A program made the position numbers and the translations under genes. Under the pieces are notes generated by a model. The model did not search any database and was not told the origin of the DNA. It saw nothing but the letters and a program-made list of their open reading frames with translations. Positions 1 through 9,226 of a stretch of DNA of 64,000 bases are shown piece by piece. Position 1 is the stretch's first letter; each line of letters begins with the position of its first letter. This DNA comes from Pseudomonas fildesensis (GTDB taxonomy: Bacteria > Pseudomonadota > Gammaproteobacteria > Pseudomonadales > Pseudomonadaceae), in the NCBI RefSeq assembly GCF_001050345.1, contig NZ_LFMW01000005.1, positions 186,001 through 250,000 of the forward strand. The letters run 5' to 3'.

Positions 1-170
1 AAGCCGCCCAGGGCAAAGTCCGAGACCTGCAACCCTTCAGGTGGCGGCGCAGTGAAGGTCTGGCACATGCGGTTGTAGCTTTGGCGCAATCCTGCCAGCG
101 ATGAGTCGGTGCTGGTGAAAGATTCGGTCTTGGCGACGAAGGCTGCTAGCTGCGGGGATATTGGGTACAT
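1..170 (-). CDS. alpha/beta hydrolase, N-terminal fragment (runs off the left edge)
   Basis: An ATG at 168-170 opens a frame that stays open to the window edge. It gives about 56 residues starting MYPISPQLAAFVAKTE and ending near EGLQVSDFALGG. This N-terminus resembles Pseudomonas acetyl-esterase/lipase-type alpha/beta hydrolases, but the catalytic GxSxG region is outside the window, so the function rests on resemblance only. The gene lies downstream of the choline-type binding protein on the same strand. In P. aeruginosa a lipolytic enzyme is found at the end of the caiX-cdh carnitine operon, so a role in releasing choline or carnitine from acyl esters is possible but inferred. Confidence 0.6.
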   Translation of the reverse strand, partial: MYPISPQLAAFVAKTESFTSTDSSLAGLRQSYNRMCQTFTAPPPEGLQVSDFALGG

Positions 171-192
171 ACGCAATTATCCTTAATGATGG

Positions 193-300
193 AGATTCCA
201 ATGTGGGAGGGGGCTTGCTCCCGATTGCGGTGTGTCAGTCACTTAATTAGTTGCCTGAAACGGCGCTATCGGGAGCAAGCCCCCTCCCACATTGGAATCT
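193..300. repeat. REPIN (GTGGGAGGGGGCTTGC family), inward-facing pair
   Basis: Two copies of the 16-mer GTGGGAGGGGGCTTGC followed by TCCCGAT face each other, the first starting at 203 and the second on the opposite strand ending at 290. The outer flanks AGATTCCA and TGGAATCT extend the palindrome. This matches the most frequent SBW25 REP 16-mer as I recall it from REPIN work. It sits between the binding protein and the hydrolase and could form a hairpin in a joint transcript. Confidence 0.9.
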
Positions 301-309
301 TCGCTTGGC

Positions 310-1257
310 TTAGGGTTTTAGGCTGGCTTGTACGGCCGCGACACCATCACCGCCATCAAACGCCGCGACCCCGGCCAGCCAGCGCTGCAAATCCTCAGGG
401 TGATCGCGCAGCCATTGCTTGGCCACGTCCTGAGGCGACTGGCGCTCCATGATCGGCACCATCAACTGGCTTTCCTGGGCGGCGGTGAAGGTGAGGTTTT
501 CCAACAATCGGTTGGCGTTGGGGCAGCGCTCGGCAAAGTCCGGTGCGGTGACGGTCGAGACCGTGGCCCGGCCTTCGTCGGCGCCGAACACATCCTCACT
601 GCCGGTGAGGTAGGCCATTTTCATGTTGATGTTCATCGGGTGCGGGGTCCAACCGACGAAGACCACAAACTCCTTGCGATTCACCGCGCGTTGCACGGCA
701 GCCAGCATTCCTGCTTCGCCGGAGGCCACCAGCTTGAAACCGCCCAGGCCGAAGTGGTTGGTGTCGATCATTTTCTGGATATCGGTGTTCGCGCCGCTGC
801 CGGGCTCGATGCCGTAGATCTTGCCGCCCAGTGGGTCCTTGAAGCGAGCGATGTCGGCGAAGGTTTTCAGGCCGGCATCCGCCACGTATTGCGGCACCGC
901 CAGTGTGGCCTGGGCGTCGGACAGGCTGGGCGTACTGAAGACCCTGACCTGCTTGGCGGCCAGGAACGGCGCGATGTTGTTATCCATCGCCGGTTTCCAG
1001 TAGCCGAGGAAAATATCCAGGCGTTTGTCGCGGATGCCGGCAAAGATGATCTGCTGCACGGCGCTGGTCTGTTTGCTGTCGTAGCCGAGGCCATTGAGCA
1101 GCACGTCGGCCATGCCGGAGGTCGCGACCACGTCGGTCCAACTGACTACGCCCATGCGCACGGTTTTGCAGGAGGCCGGTTCAGCCGCCAGGACTTGCGC
1201 GCTGAGCAATGCGGCGCCGGTGAACATCAACAGGGAACGGTTGAACAGTCTTTTCAT
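310..1257 (-). CDS. choX: choline/quaternary-amine ABC transporter substrate-binding protein
   Basis: A periplasmic binding protein of the OpuAC/ChoX family, 315 aa, with an N-terminal signal peptide (about residues 1-25, MKRLFNRS...VLAA). It aligns by eye with Sinorhizobium ChoX across motifs such as KIYGIEPG, GLGGFKLV, GWTPHPMN and LLENLTFT. The aromatic residues expected to cage a trimethylammonium head group are present (Trp40, Trp87, Tyr124, Trp203). It should capture choline or a related quaternary amine for an ABC importer. No permease or ATPase of its own adjoins it on the visible side, so it may feed a shared core transporter, as binding proteins do for the Pseudomonas Cbc system (inference). 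It could equally be the carnitine-binding CaiX; sequence alone does not decide the ligand. Confidence 0.8.
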   Translation of the reverse strand: MKRLFNRSLLMFTGAALLSAQVLAAEPASCKTVRMGVVSWTDVVATSGMADVLLNGLGYDSKQTSAVQQIIFAGIRDKRLDIFLGYWKPAMDNNIAPFLAAKQVRVFSTPSLSDAQATLAVPQYVADAGLKTFADIARFKDPLGGKIYGIEPGSGANTDIQKMIDTNHFGLGGFKLVASGEAGMLAAVQRAVNRKEFVVFVGWTPHPMNINMKMAYLTGSEDVFGADEGRATVSTVTAPDFAERCPNANRLLENLTFTAAQESQLMVPIMERQSPQDVAKQWLRDHPEDLQRWLAGVAAFDGGDGVAAVQASLKP

Positions 1258-1394
1258 GAAAGAGGTCTCACTCGGCAGCTTTTATTGTGGGGGGTGGCGT
1301 CTGACGCGCCGTACCCACAACCTTACCCAGCGGGATCTCGATTAACACGACCTGTGGCGACCGGCAGTTGCACTGGGGCGACCGTGAGGCCGCC

Positions 1395-1478
1395 ATCGGG
1401 GGCAAGCCCCCTCCCACATTCGACCGCGTTTCGTCAGGATGAACGCGGCCCTATGTGGGAGGGGGCTTGCTCCCGATA
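1395..1478. repeat. REP pair in outward-facing orientation
   Basis: Two REP arms of the GTGGGAGGGGGCTTGC family are arranged opposite to the usual REPIN: the CCCCCTCCCAC end points inward on the left and GTGGGAGGGGG follows on the right. About 35 bases separate them, including GACCGCG near 1421 and CGCGGCC near 1445. They lie just beyond the hutG stop codon, where a hairpin could end or protect the hut transcript. Confidence 0.85.
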
Positions 1479-1500
1479 ACTATTTCAGCAACGCCGCAAA

Positions 1501-2301
1501 TCATCGGTAATGCGCTTGCCCCCAAGACAAAAGCCCTTCCAGCAATTGCTTCAACACCACCCGCGTCGGCTCGGCCAAATCCTTGCGATAACGGAACGGC
1601 TCGAACTCTTCCATATACGCGCTCTGGCACAACTCCAACTGCACGGCGTGGATATCCTGAGCCGGGTTGCCGTAATGCCGGGTGATATGGCCGCCCTTGA
1701 AGCGCCCGTTGAGGACGTGGGTGTACTGCGGATGACTGGCGCAGATGGCTTCCAGTTGGCTGGCCAGCTCAGGGTCGCAAGCGGCGCCGTTGAAGGTGCC
1801 GAGGTTGAAGTCCGGCAGTTTGCCGTCGAACAGGTGCGGGATCACCGAGCGAATCGAGTGTGCATCAAACAGCAGCGCATAACCGAACTCGGCCTTGAGC
1901 CGCGCCAGCTCCTCTTGCAGCGTGCGGTGGTATGGGCCCCAGACTTTTTGCAGGTAACTGGCGCGCTCTGCCTCGCTCGGCTCCAGCCCTTCCCGGAACA
2001 ACGGCACGCCGTCGAACAGCGTCGCCGGGTAGAGGCCAGTGGTCGCGCCGACGTACAGCGGCTTGTCGTCGGACGGCCGGTTCAGGTCGATGACAAACCG
2101 CGAATATTCCGCCGCCAGGGTGCTGGCACCCAGCGCGTCGGCAAAGTCATACAGCGTAGGGATGTGCCAGTCGGTGTCCGGCAAGCTTTGCGCCTCGGGG
2201 ATCAACCCGGCTTCCACCGCAGGCGTCAGGCGCAGGCCGGCGTGGGGCATGCTGATCAGCAGCGGTACGCGGCCTTGTTTGAAGTTCAGAACCTTATCCA
2301 C
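1501..2301 (-). CDS. hutG: N-formylglutamate deformylase
   Basis: Hydrolyses N-formyl-L-glutamate to glutamate and formate, the last step of the five-step histidine route. The 266-aa protein opens MDKVLNFKQGRVPLLISMPH and carries the family motifs PLLISMPHAG, DTDWHIPTLY, RFVIDLNRP, LFDAHSIRS and ITRHYG, the histidines and acidic residues of a metal-dependent amidohydrolase. Length is normal for the family. It is the last gene of the minus-strand hut series, 29 bases after hutI. With hutF at the other end of the locus it shows that this organism uses the formimidoylglutamate deiminase route rather than the formimidase route. Confidence 0.95.
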   Translation of the reverse strand: MDKVLNFKQGRVPLLISMPHAGLRLTPAVEAGLIPEAQSLPDTDWHIPTLYDFADALGASTLAAEYSRFVIDLNRPSDDKPLYVGATTGLYPATLFDGVPLFREGLEPSEAERASYLQKVWGPYHRTLQEELARLKAEFGYALLFDAHSIRSVIPHLFDGKLPDFNLGTFNGAACDPELASQLEAICASHPQYTHVLNGRFKGGHITRHYGNPAQDIHAVQLELCQSAYMEEFEPFRYRKDLAEPTRVVLKQLLEGLLSWGQAHYR

Positions 2302-2330
2302 AGTGATACTCCTCGTTCACAAAGGCAGCC

Positions 2331-3536
2331 TTAAACAGTGACGTCGACACCGTGGCGCACGACGCGTTTATCCAGCTCGCCACCCAGCCAGTAGGCGAGG
2401 TCGGCGGGGCGATCAATCTGCCAGGCGACAAAGTCAGCGACCTTGCCCACTTCCAGGGAGCCGTGCGTGTCGCCCATGCCCAGCGCGGTGGCCGCGTGTT
2501 GCGTGGCGCCGGCGAGAGCTTCTTCCGGGGTCATACGGAACAGGGTGCAGGCCATGTTCAGCATCAGGCGCACCGACAACGCCGGCGAGGTGCCGGGGTT
2601 GAGGTCGCTGGCGATGGCGATCTTCACGCCGTGCTTGCGCAGGGCGTCCATCGGCGGCAACTGGGTTTCACGCAGGAAGTAGAACGCGCCGGGCAGCAAT
2701 ACCGCGACAGTGCCGGACGCGGCCATGGCGATGGCGTCTTCTTCGGTCATGAATTCCAGGTGGTCCGCCGACAGCGCGTGGTAACGCGCGGCCAGGCTGG
2801 AGCCGTGCAGCGACGACAACTGTTCGGCGTGCAGCTTCACCGGCAGGCCGAGTTGTTGCGCGACCTTGAATACGCGCTCCACTTGCTCCGGGGAAAACGC
2901 CAGGTATTCGCAGAACGCATCCACCGCGTCCACCAGCCCTTCCGCCGCCAGGGCCGGCAGCATCTCAGTGCAGATGTGATCAATGTAATCGTCGGCGCGG
3001 TCCTTGTACTCCGGCGGCAACGCGTGGGCCGCAAGACACGTGGCACGCACGCTGACCGGCAGCGCATCACCGAGGCGACGAATCACCCGCAGCAATTTGC
3101 GCTCGCTGGCGAGGTCGAGGCCGTAGCCGGATTTGATCTCCACCGTAGTCACACCGTCACGCAGCAAACTGCGCAGGCGCTTGTGAGCGCTGGCGAACAG
3201 TTCATCCTCGCTGGCAGCGCGAGTGGCGCGCACGGTGCTGGCAATACCGCCACCCTTGGCCGCGATCTCGGCGTAGCTCACGCCTTCGAGGCGCTGCTCG
3301 AATTCGCCGCTACGATTGCCGCCAAACACCGTGTGGGTGTGGCAGTCGATCAACCCGGGGGTGACCCACGCGCCTTGCAGGTCGTAGACCTGGGCGTAAT
3401 CCGCCGTGGGCACTTGGCTGCGCGGACCGATCCACTCGATGAGCGAACCGGCAGTCACCAAAGCGGCATCCTCGATGATCGAGTATTTGCCGTGGGCCAT
3501 GGTTGCGACGTGGCAGTGTTGCCAAAGCGTTTTCAT
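2331..3536 (-). CDS. hutI: imidazolonepropionase
   Basis: Opens the imidazolone ring of imidazolone-5-propionate to give N-formimidoyl-L-glutamate. The metal site of the amidohydrolase superfamily is visible: [26 protein letters not shown] and IASDLNPGT. The ATG at 3536 is preferred because GGGAGG lies five bases upstream; a TTG codon directly before it only adds one residue. The product is 401 aa, the usual size. It is spaced 16 bases from the histidine permease gene upstream and 29 from hutG downstream, consistent with one transcript. Confidence 0.96.
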   Translation of the reverse strand: MKTLWQHCHVATMAHGKYSIIEDAALVTAGSLIEWIGPRSQVPTADYAQVYDLQGAWVTPGLIDCHTHTVFGGNRSGEFEQRLEGVSYAEIAAKGGGIASTVRATRAASEDELFASAHKRLRSLLRDGVTTVEIKSGYGLDLASERKLLRVIRRLGDALPVSVRATCLAAHALPPEYKDRADDYIDHICTEMLPALAAEGLVDAVDAFCEYLAFSPEQVERVFKVAQQLGLPVKLHAEQLSSLHGSSLAARYHALSADHLEFMTEEDAIAMAASGTVAVLLPGAFYFLRETQLPPMDALRKHGVKIAIASDLNPGTSPALSVRLMLNMACTLFRMTPEEALAGATQHAATALGMGDTHGSLEVGKVADFVAWQIDRPADLAYWLGGELDKRVVRHGVDVTV

Positions 3537-3552
3537 CAACGCCTCCCTAAAG

Positions 3553-4962
3553 TTATCGATGAGACAAAGACGGTTCGTGATGGACCCTGGCTGCTTGCCC
3601 GGCTGCAGGCTTGACCCACAGCAGGTAGGCGATGACCAGCAGCGCGATCCAACCCGCGCCGACCATCAAGGCGGCCTGGGTGTCCGGGAAGTACCCCAGC
3701 ACGCCAAACACGAACAGCATGAAGACAATGGCCGCCGCAGGGGCGTAAGGCCAGAACGGTACCGGGAATTTCAGCTCGGCAACCTGCGCCTTGGTCATCG
3801 AACGGCGCATGGCGACCTGGGTGAACAGAATCATCAGCCACACCCACACGGTGGCGAAGGTGGCAATCGAGGCGATCACCAGGAACACGTTTTCCGGGAT
3901 CAGGTAATTGAGCACCACGCCGCCGAGCAGCGCGGCGCCCATGACCACCACGGTCATCCACGGCACGCCTTGCTTGGAGAGCTGGGCAAAACCCTTGGGC
4001 GCCTGCCCTTGCTGGGCCAGGCCGTACATCATGCGGCCGGCGCCGAAGATGTCACTGTTGATCGCCGAGACCGCCGCCGAGATCACCACAATATTCAGGA
4101 TGGTCGCCGCAGAGCCGATCCCCAGGTTGCTGAAGATCTGCACAAACGGGCTGCCTTGGCTGCCGATCTGCGGCCACGGGTAAATAGCCATCAGCACGAA
4201 CAGCGTCAGCACGTAGAACAGCAGGATGCGCAGCGGCACAGCGTTGATCGCCTTGGGGATCACGCACTGCGGGTCCTTGGCTTCACCGGCGGTGATGCCG
4301 ATGATTTCGATGCCGCCAAACGCAAACATCACCACTGCGAACGAGGCGATCAGGCCGCCGATGCCGTTGGGCATGAAGCCGCCGTGGGCCCACAGGTTGC
4401 TGAGGCCGCTGGCCTGGGTGTCGCCCGCCGAATGGATGCCAAACAGCATGATGCCGAAGCCGCCGAGGATCATCGCGACGATGGCGCCGACCTTGAGCAG
4501 TGACAGCCAGAACTCCATCTCGCCAAAAACTTTGACGCTGCACAGGTTCAGGCCGCCGATCAAAAACACGATGCCGAGCACCCAGACCCAACGCGCGACC
4601 TCGGGAAACCAGAAGCCCATGTAGATGCCGAAGGCGGTGACGTCGGCGAGGCAGACGATGATCATTTCAAATGCGTAGGTCCAGCCGAGGATAAACCCGG
4701 CCATGGGGCCCAAGTAGGTGCTGGCGTACTGGCTGAAGGAGCCGGCCACCGGATCGTGCACAGCCATTTCGCCGAGGGCGCGCATCACCATGAACACGGC
4801 GGCGCCGCCGATCAGGTAGGCGAGCAGCACGGCGGGGCCGGCCATCTGGATGGCAGAGGCGGAACCGTAAAACAGCCCGGTACCGATGGCGGAACCGAGT
4901 GCCATGAAGCGAATATGTCGGGCTGAGAGCCCGCGTTTCAAACCCTTTTCTTGCTGGTGCAT
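3553..4962 (-). CDS. hutT: histidine permease, APC superfamily
   Basis: A 469-aa inner-membrane amino-acid permease with about 12 predicted helices. The first carries the APC signature [13 protein letters not shown], and later segments include [19 protein letters not shown], typical of amino acid transporters. Position in the hut series and similarity to the histidine-specific permease called HutT (HutTh in SBW25) argue for proton-coupled histidine uptake. In SBW25 this transporter is, as I recall, the main one for growth on histidine. The ATG at 4962 follows GGGACGAG. An A-rich AAAAATAA motif 14-21 bases upstream of the start fits the Hfq/Crc target pattern. A proline- or GABA-type substrate cannot be excluded by sequence. 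Confidence 0.85.
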   Translation of the reverse strand: MHQQEKGLKRGLSARHIRFMALGSAIGTGLFYGSASAIQMAGPAVLLAYLIGGAAVFMVMRALGEMAVHDPVAGSFSQYASTYLGPMAGFILGWTYAFEMIIVCLADVTAFGIYMGFWFPEVARWVWVLGIVFLIGGLNLCSVKVFGEMEFWLSLLKVGAIVAMILGGFGIMLFGIHSAGDTQASGLSNLWAHGGFMPNGIGGLIASFAVVMFAFGGIEIIGITAGEAKDPQCVIPKAINAVPLRILLFYVLTLFVLMAIYPWPQIGSQGSPFVQIFSNLGIGSAATILNIVVISAAVSAINSDIFGAGRMMYGLAQQGQAPKGFAQLSKQGVPWMTVVVMGAALLGGVVLNYLIPENVFLVIASIATFATVWVWLMILFTQVAMRRSMTKAQVAELKFPVPFWPYAPAAAIVFMLFVFGVLGYFPDTQAALMVGAGWIALLVIAYLLWVKPAAGQAARVHHEPSLSHR

Positions 4963-4975
4963 TTCTCGTCCCTAA

Positions 4976-4983
4976 TTATTTTT
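4976..4983 (-). promoter_or_regulatory. candidate Hfq/Crc catabolite-repression (A-rich) motif before hutT
   Basis: On the minus strand the leader of the histidine permease gene reads AAAAATAA, matching the AANAANAA pattern bound by Hfq with Crc in Pseudomonas. It lies 14-21 bases before the ATG, close enough to the ribosome site to block translation. The motif is short and could occur by chance. Confidence 0.35.
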
Positions 4984-5022
4984 ATCCTGAGAAAGTTGAA
5001 CGCCTGCGAACGGCGCGCTTTT

Positions 5023-5116
5023 GTGGCGAGCGAGCTTGCTCGCGCTCGAGTGCGAAGCGCTCGCGGCCTTTTTTGGGGCTGCTGCGCAGCCCAGCGCGAG
5101 CAAGCTCGCTCGCCAC
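5023..5116. repeat. REP pair (GTGGCGAGCGAGCTTGCTCGC type) between hutH2 and hutT
   Basis: A left arm beginning GTGGCGAGCGAGCTTGCTCGC and a right arm on the other strand (GCGAGCAAGCTCGCTCGCCAC) enclose GC-rich inner palindromes, among them GGGGCTGCTGCGCAGCCC. It fills most of the 181-base gap inside the hut series. A transcript through it would fold strongly and could uncouple expression of the permease, hutI and hutG from hutH2. Confidence 0.85.
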
Positions 5117-5143
5117 AGAGAGCCATGCCGTCCTCTGAACCGC

Positions 5144-6682
5144 TTACAGGCTCGGCAGCAACGTGGCCGGCACCAGCTCATTCAGGCAGCGGCTGGCAAG
5201 CAGTTCGCTGGCAGCGATGATGTCCGGGGCGAAGAAGCGGTCTTTGTCGTAGAACGCCACTTTGGTGCGCAGGATGCCGCGTGCCTTTTCCAGCTTCGGC
5301 GAGGTTTTCAAACCATCGCGCAGGTCCAGGCCCTGGCACGCGGCGAGCCATTCAACGGCCAAAATGCCACGGGTGTTCTCGGCCATTTCCCATAGGCGCT
5401 TGCCCGCTGCCGGCGCCATCGACACATGGTCTTCCTGGTTGGCCGATGTCGGCAGGCTGTCGACGCTATGGGGATGAGCCAACGCCTTGTTCTCGCTGGC
5501 GAGTGCGGCTGCGGTCACCTGGGCGATCATGAAACCGGAGTTCACGCCGCCATTGCCCACCAGGAACGGCGGCAGTTGCGACATGTGCTTGTCCATCATC
5601 AGCGAGATACGACGCTCGCTCAGGGAGCCGATTTCAGCGATGGCCAACGCCATGTTGTCGGCGGCCATGGCCACCGGTTCGGCGTGGAAGTTACCGCCCG
5701 AGATCACATCGCCTTCGGCGGCAAATACCAGCGGGTTATCCGACACGGCATTGGCTTCGACCACCAGCACTTCGGCAGCCTGGCGGAACTGGGTCAGGCA
5801 GGCGCCCATGACTTGTGGCTGGCAGCGCAGGGAGTACGGGTCTTGCACCTTGTCGCAGTTCTGGTGCGACTGGGACACCTGGCTGCTTTCGCCGAGCAGG
5901 TCACGATAGGCCGCAGCCGAATCGATCTGCCCACGTTGGCCGCGAGCGGCGTGAATGCGTGCGTCGAACGGCGAGCGCGAGCCCAGCACCGCTTCCACGG
6001 TGAGGCCGCCACAGGCCACGGCGGCGGCGAACAGGTCTTCGCCTTCGAACAGGCCACGCAGGGCGTACGCGGTGGACACCTGGGTGCCGTTGAGCAATGC
6101 CAGGCCTTCTTTGGCGGCGAGGGTCAGCGGCGTCAGGCCGGCGACTTTCAGCGCGTCGACAGCTTCCAGCCATTCGCCTTTGTAGCGCGCCTTGCCTTCG
6201 CCGAGCAGCACCAGGGACATGTGGGCCAATGGCGCCAGGTCACCGGAAGCACCGACCGAACCTTTCAAAGGAATATGCGGGTAGACCTCGGCGTTGATCA
6301 GCGCGATCAGCGCGTCGATCACCTGGCGACGAATCCCGGAGAACCCACGGCTCAGGCTGTTGACCTTGAGCACCATGACCAGCCGCACCAGCGCATCGCT
6401 GATCGGCTCACCGACGCCAGCGGCGTGGGAAAGCACCAGGGAACGCTGGAGGTTTTCCAGGTCTTCGCTTGCGATGCGGGTCGAGGCCAGCAGGCCAAAA
6501 CCGGTGTTGATGCCGTAGGCGGTGCGGTTCTCGGCGAGAATCTGCTCCACGCAGGCAACACTGGCTTCGATCTGGGCCGAGGCACTGTCATCCAGACTAA
6601 GGGTTACCGGCTGCTGGTAGATGGCTCGCAGTTGGGCAAGGCTCAGTTGGCCTGGAATCAGGTTTAGCGCGTTCACATTCAT
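5144..6682 (-). CDS. hutH2: histidine ammonia-lyase (canonical, MIO-dependent)
   Basis: Eliminates ammonia from L-histidine to give trans-urocanate, the first committed step. The 512-aa protein keeps the MIO-forming triad in [12 protein letters not shown] (Ala145-Ser146-Gly147), the tyrosine in YGINTGFG, the histidine in LSHAAGVG, the asparagine in LLNGTQ, the DPYSLR motif and the glutamate in NQEDHVSM. It therefore has the full catalytic set known from P. putida histidase. The ATG at 6682 has AAGGAG just upstream. It lies 33 bases after hutH1, its divergent paralogue. I expect this copy to supply all histidase activity; the numbering follows SBW25 usage. Confidence 0.96.
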   Translation of the reverse strand: MNVNALNLIPGQLSLAQLRAIYQQPVTLSLDDSASAQIEASVACVEQILAENRTAYGINTGFGLLASTRIASEDLENLQRSLVLSHAAGVGEPISDALVRLVMVLKVNSLSRGFSGIRRQVIDALIALINAEVYPHIPLKGSVGASGDLAPLAHMSLVLLGEGKARYKGEWLEAVDALKVAGLTPLTLAAKEGLALLNGTQVSTAYALRGLFEGEDLFAAAVACGGLTVEAVLGSRSPFDARIHAARGQRGQIDSAAAYRDLLGESSQVSQSHQNCDKVQDPYSLRCQPQVMGACLTQFRQAAEVLVVEANAVSDNPLVFAAEGDVISGGNFHAEPVAMAADNMALAIAEIGSLSERRISLMMDKHMSQLPPFLVGNGGVNSGFMIAQVTAAALASENKALAHPHSVDSLPTSANQEDHVSMAPAAGKRLWEMAENTRGILAVEWLAACQGLDLRDGLKTSPKLEKARGILRTKVAFYDKDRFFAPDIIAASELLASRCLNELVPATLLPSL

Positions 6683-6715
6683 GCTCCTTCTTGAATTGTT
6701 CTTTTGAATAAGTGT

Positions 6716-8239
6716 TCAGTGCAAATGGGGGATTGCTGAGTGCAGCAAAGCGGTGTCCTGGAGCAGCGCGGCCGTGGTCGCGATATCCGGCGCCAGCCAG
6801 CGGTCCTGCTCATAGGCCGGGACGACTTCACGCAACAAGCGCCAGGCACTGTCGGTGCCTGCGCCAAAGCGTTGGTCCTTGAGAAACTCGAAGGCCTGGG
6901 CCGCCAGCAGGTATTCGATGGCGAGGATCTGGGTCACGTTGGCCAATAGCTGATGCAGCTTGAGCGCGGCGTTGGTGCCCATGCTCAGGTGGTCTTCCTG
7001 CAGGCCCGAGGTGACGAAGTTGTCGAGCACTGCCGGTTGCGCCAGTTGGCGGTTTTGCCCGCACAGCGACGCGGCGACGTATTGCACGATCATCATCCCG
7101 GAGTTGACCCCAGGGTTGCTGACCAGGAACGCCGGCAAGCCGCTGACGTGGGGGTTGATCAGGCGATCCAGGCGGCGCTCGGCTACGGAGCCGATCTCGG
7201 CCATGGCGATGGCCAGCATGTCGGCCGCCAACGCCACCGACTGCCCGTGCGGATTGGCCTGGGACACCACGCGGTAGTCATCCGGCGTACCGAGCACCAG
7301 TGGGTTGTCGGTAGCGCTGTTGAGTTCGGTCTCGATCTGGCGGGTCGCGTGTTCAACCTGATCGCGCGCCGCGCCGTGGATCTGCGGGATCGAGCGCAGG
7401 CTCAAGGCGTCCTGGGTGCGAAGGCCTTTACTGCTGGCGATCACTTCACTGCCGTCGAGCAACGCGCGTAGGTTGATGCCGACGTGCTGCATGCCTGGAT
7501 GCGGTTTGAGGGCGATGATTTCTTCGTCGAAAGCGTCGATCTGACCGCGCTGGGCCTCGAAGCTCATGGCGCCGATCACGTCCGCCCATTGCAGCAAATG
7601 GTGCGCATCGGCCAGGGCCAGGCAACTCAGGCCGGTCATGCACGGCGTGCCGTTGACCAGGCACAGGCCGTCCTTGGCGCCGAGCACCACCGGCTGCAAA
7701 CCTTCTTCGCTCAGGGCCTGTTGAGCCGGGACGATCTGGCCGCGATAGCTCACAGTGCCGACGCCGAGCAAGGCCACGCCAACATGGGACATATGGGTCA
7801 GGTAACCCACCGAACCCTGGGACGGCACTTGCGGCGTGATCCCGTGATTGAGCAGCGCCAGCAGCGAATGCACCACCTGTGGATGCAGGCCGGATTTGCC
7901 GTGGCTGTAGTTGATGATCGCGGCGCACATGATTGCGCGGGTCTGTTCGTCGCTGAGTACCGGGCCGACGCCGCAGGCATGGCTGAGCAGAGTGTTGCGT
8001 GACAACTGGCTGAGTTGCTCGCCCTTGAGCGACACGTTGCACAGCGCGCCCAGGCCGGTGTTGACCCCATAGGCGCGCTCGCCGCGGGTGACGATGCGCT
8101 GCACGATGGCCTGGGCATTGTCGATACGCGCCCAGGCCTGGCCCGAGAGTTCGAGCACCGCGCCGTGACGGGCCACGGCGACCACGTCCTGCCAACGCAA
8201 CGGGGCGTCGGCAATGATGATTTTTGCAGCCTGGGACAT
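6716..8239 (-). CDS. hutH1: HutH1: ammonia-lyase-fold paralogue lacking the MIO triad
   Basis: A 507-aa protein of the aromatic amino-acid lyase family inside the hut series. It retains the tyrosine in YGVNTGLG (near 57), the histidine in LSHACGVG (near 87), the asparagine in LVNGTP (near 196), the arginine of SLR (282) and the glutamate in LQEDHLSM (near 415). However, residues 142-150 read GSVGYLTHM where active enzymes have [15 protein letters not shown]. The Ala-Ser-Gly cofactor triad is gone through a clean six-residue deletion, and DPYSLR has become DALSLR. The frame is otherwise intact and full length. The start at 8239 is chosen because AAGAGG lies nine bases upstream and the protein aligns from there; a longer reading enters a palindromic repeat. 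Conventional MIO chemistry looks impossible. It may be a partner subunit, a binding protein or a lyase of another kind. Confidence 0.85.
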   Translation of the reverse strand: MSQAAKIIIADAPLRWQDVVAVARHGAVLELSGQAWARIDNAQAIVQRIVTRGERAYGVNTGLGALCNVSLKGEQLSQLSRNTLLSHACGVGPVLSDEQTRAIMCAAIINYSHGKSGLHPQVVHSLLALLNHGITPQVPSQGSVGYLTHMSHVGVALLGVGTVSYRGQIVPAQQALSEEGLQPVVLGAKDGLCLVNGTPCMTGLSCLALADAHHLLQWADVIGAMSFEAQRGQIDAFDEEIIALKPHPGMQHVGINLRALLDGSEVIASSKGLRTQDALSLRSIPQIHGAARDQVEHATRQIETELNSATDNPLVLGTPDDYRVVSQANPHGQSVALAADMLAIAMAEIGSVAERRLDRLINPHVSGLPAFLVSNPGVNSGMMIVQYVAASLCGQNRQLAQPAVLDNFVTSGLQEDHLSMGTNAALKLHQLLANVTQILAIEYLLAAQAFEFLKDQRFGAGTDSAWRLLREVVPAYEQDRWLAPDIATTAALLQDTALLHSAIPHLH

Positions 8240-8264
8240 TGTTGACCTCTTCATACAAACCGTT

Positions 8265-8399
8265 GATCGTTCCCACGCTCTGCGTGGGAATGCCGTCTGG
8301 GACGCTCCGCGTCCCGCTGTGGGTGCAAGGCTCAAGAGCTGCGCACGGGTGACGCGGAGCGTCACGGGATGCATTCCCACGCAGAGCGTGGGAACGATC
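8265..8399. repeat. palindromic intergenic element (GATCGTTCCCACGC family)
   Basis: The ends GATCGTTCCCACGCTC and GAGCGTGGGAACGATC are exact inverted copies. Inside lie further palindromes (GACGCTCCGCGTC, GTGACGCGGAGCGTCAC). It occupies the gap between hutV and hutH1. Related copies lie at 28223-28335, as a half copy at 42160-42188 and as a remnant at 17701-17736. Confidence 0.85.
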
Positions 8400-8401
8400 A
8401 T

Positions 8402-9226
8402 TCAAACCACCGCCGCGCGCCGCTGAACGAACCGATCCACATACTCATCCGCCGGCGAATGCAGGATCTCCCGAGGGGTGCCGACCTGGATCAGCTTGCC
8501 GTCCTTGAGAATCGCAATGCGGTTGCCAATGCGCACGGCCTCGTCGAGGTCGTGAGTGATGAACACGATGGTTTTGTGCAGGGTCTTTTGCAGCTCCAGC
8601 AACTGGTCCTGCATCTCGGCGCGGATCAGCGGGTCGAGGGCGCTGAACGCTTCATCCATCAGGATGATGTCGGTGTCGGCCGCCAGGGCGCGGGCCAGGC
8701 CGACGCGCTGGCGCATGCCACCGGAGAGCTGGTGCGGGTACTTGTTTTCGTAGCCTTTGAGGCCCACGGTTTCGATCCAGTGCAGCGCGCGCTCGGCGCA
8801 GACCTGCTTGGTTTCGCCGCGCACTTTGAGGCCGTAGGCAACGTTGTCGAGCACGCTCTTGTGGGGCAACAGGCCGAAGCTCTGGAACACCATGCTGATC
8901 TTGTGCCGACGGAATTGGCGCAGGGCGTCCATGTCCAGTTGCAGGATGTCTTCGCCGTCCACCAGGATCGCGCCACTGGTAGGATCGATCAGGCGGTTGA
9001 AGTGGCGCACCAGCGTGGATTTGCCGGAGCCCGACAAGCCCATGATCACGAAGATCTCGCCGGTAGCGATGCTCAGGGACAGGTCGTTGACGCCGACCAC
9101 GCAACCGGTTTCGGCCAGCACCTGGTCCTTGGTCTTGCCTTGCCCGACCATGGCCAGCGCTTCCCTGGAGCGGTTGCCGAAGATCTTGAATACGTTTTTG
9201 ACTTCGATTTTGCTGACGGTAGTCAT
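8402..9226 (-). CDS. hutV: histidine ABC transporter ATP-binding protein
   Basis: The 274-aa cytoplasmic ATPase of the quaternary-amine (ProV/OpuAA-like) importer class. Walker A is GLSGSGKST, the signature is LSGGMRQR and Walker B is [14 protein letters not shown], followed by the H-loop histidine in FITHDLDEA. It lacks the long C-terminal CBS extension of ProV. Its start overlaps the hutW stop by four bases (ATGA), so the two are translationally coupled. Together with HutW and HutX it should power histidine uptake as an alternative to the permease. Placement in the hut locus rather than fold decides the substrate. Confidence 0.92.
   Translation of the reverse strand: MTTVSKIEVKNVFKIFGNRSREALAMVGQGKTKDQVLAETGCVVGVNDLSLSIATGEIFVIMGLSGSGKSTLVRHFNRLIDPTSGAILVDGEDILQLDMDALRQFRRHKISMVFQSFGLLPHKSVLDNVAYGLKVRGETKQVCAERALHWIETVGLKGYENKYPHQLSGGMRQRVGLARALAADTDIILMDEAFSALDPLIRAEMQDQLLELQKTLHKTIVFITHDLDEAVRIGNRIAILKDGKLIQVGTPREILHSPADEYVDRFVQRRAAVV

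Noticed and set aside
186..452. Small plus-strand frame starting in the REPIN near the left edge
   Set aside because: It is made of REP sequence and the antisense of the choline-binding protein gene.
8240..8401. Upstream extension of hutH1 by 54 codons
   Set aside because: The extension lies wholly in a palindromic repeat; the ATG at 8239 has a good ribosome site and matches the family N-terminus.
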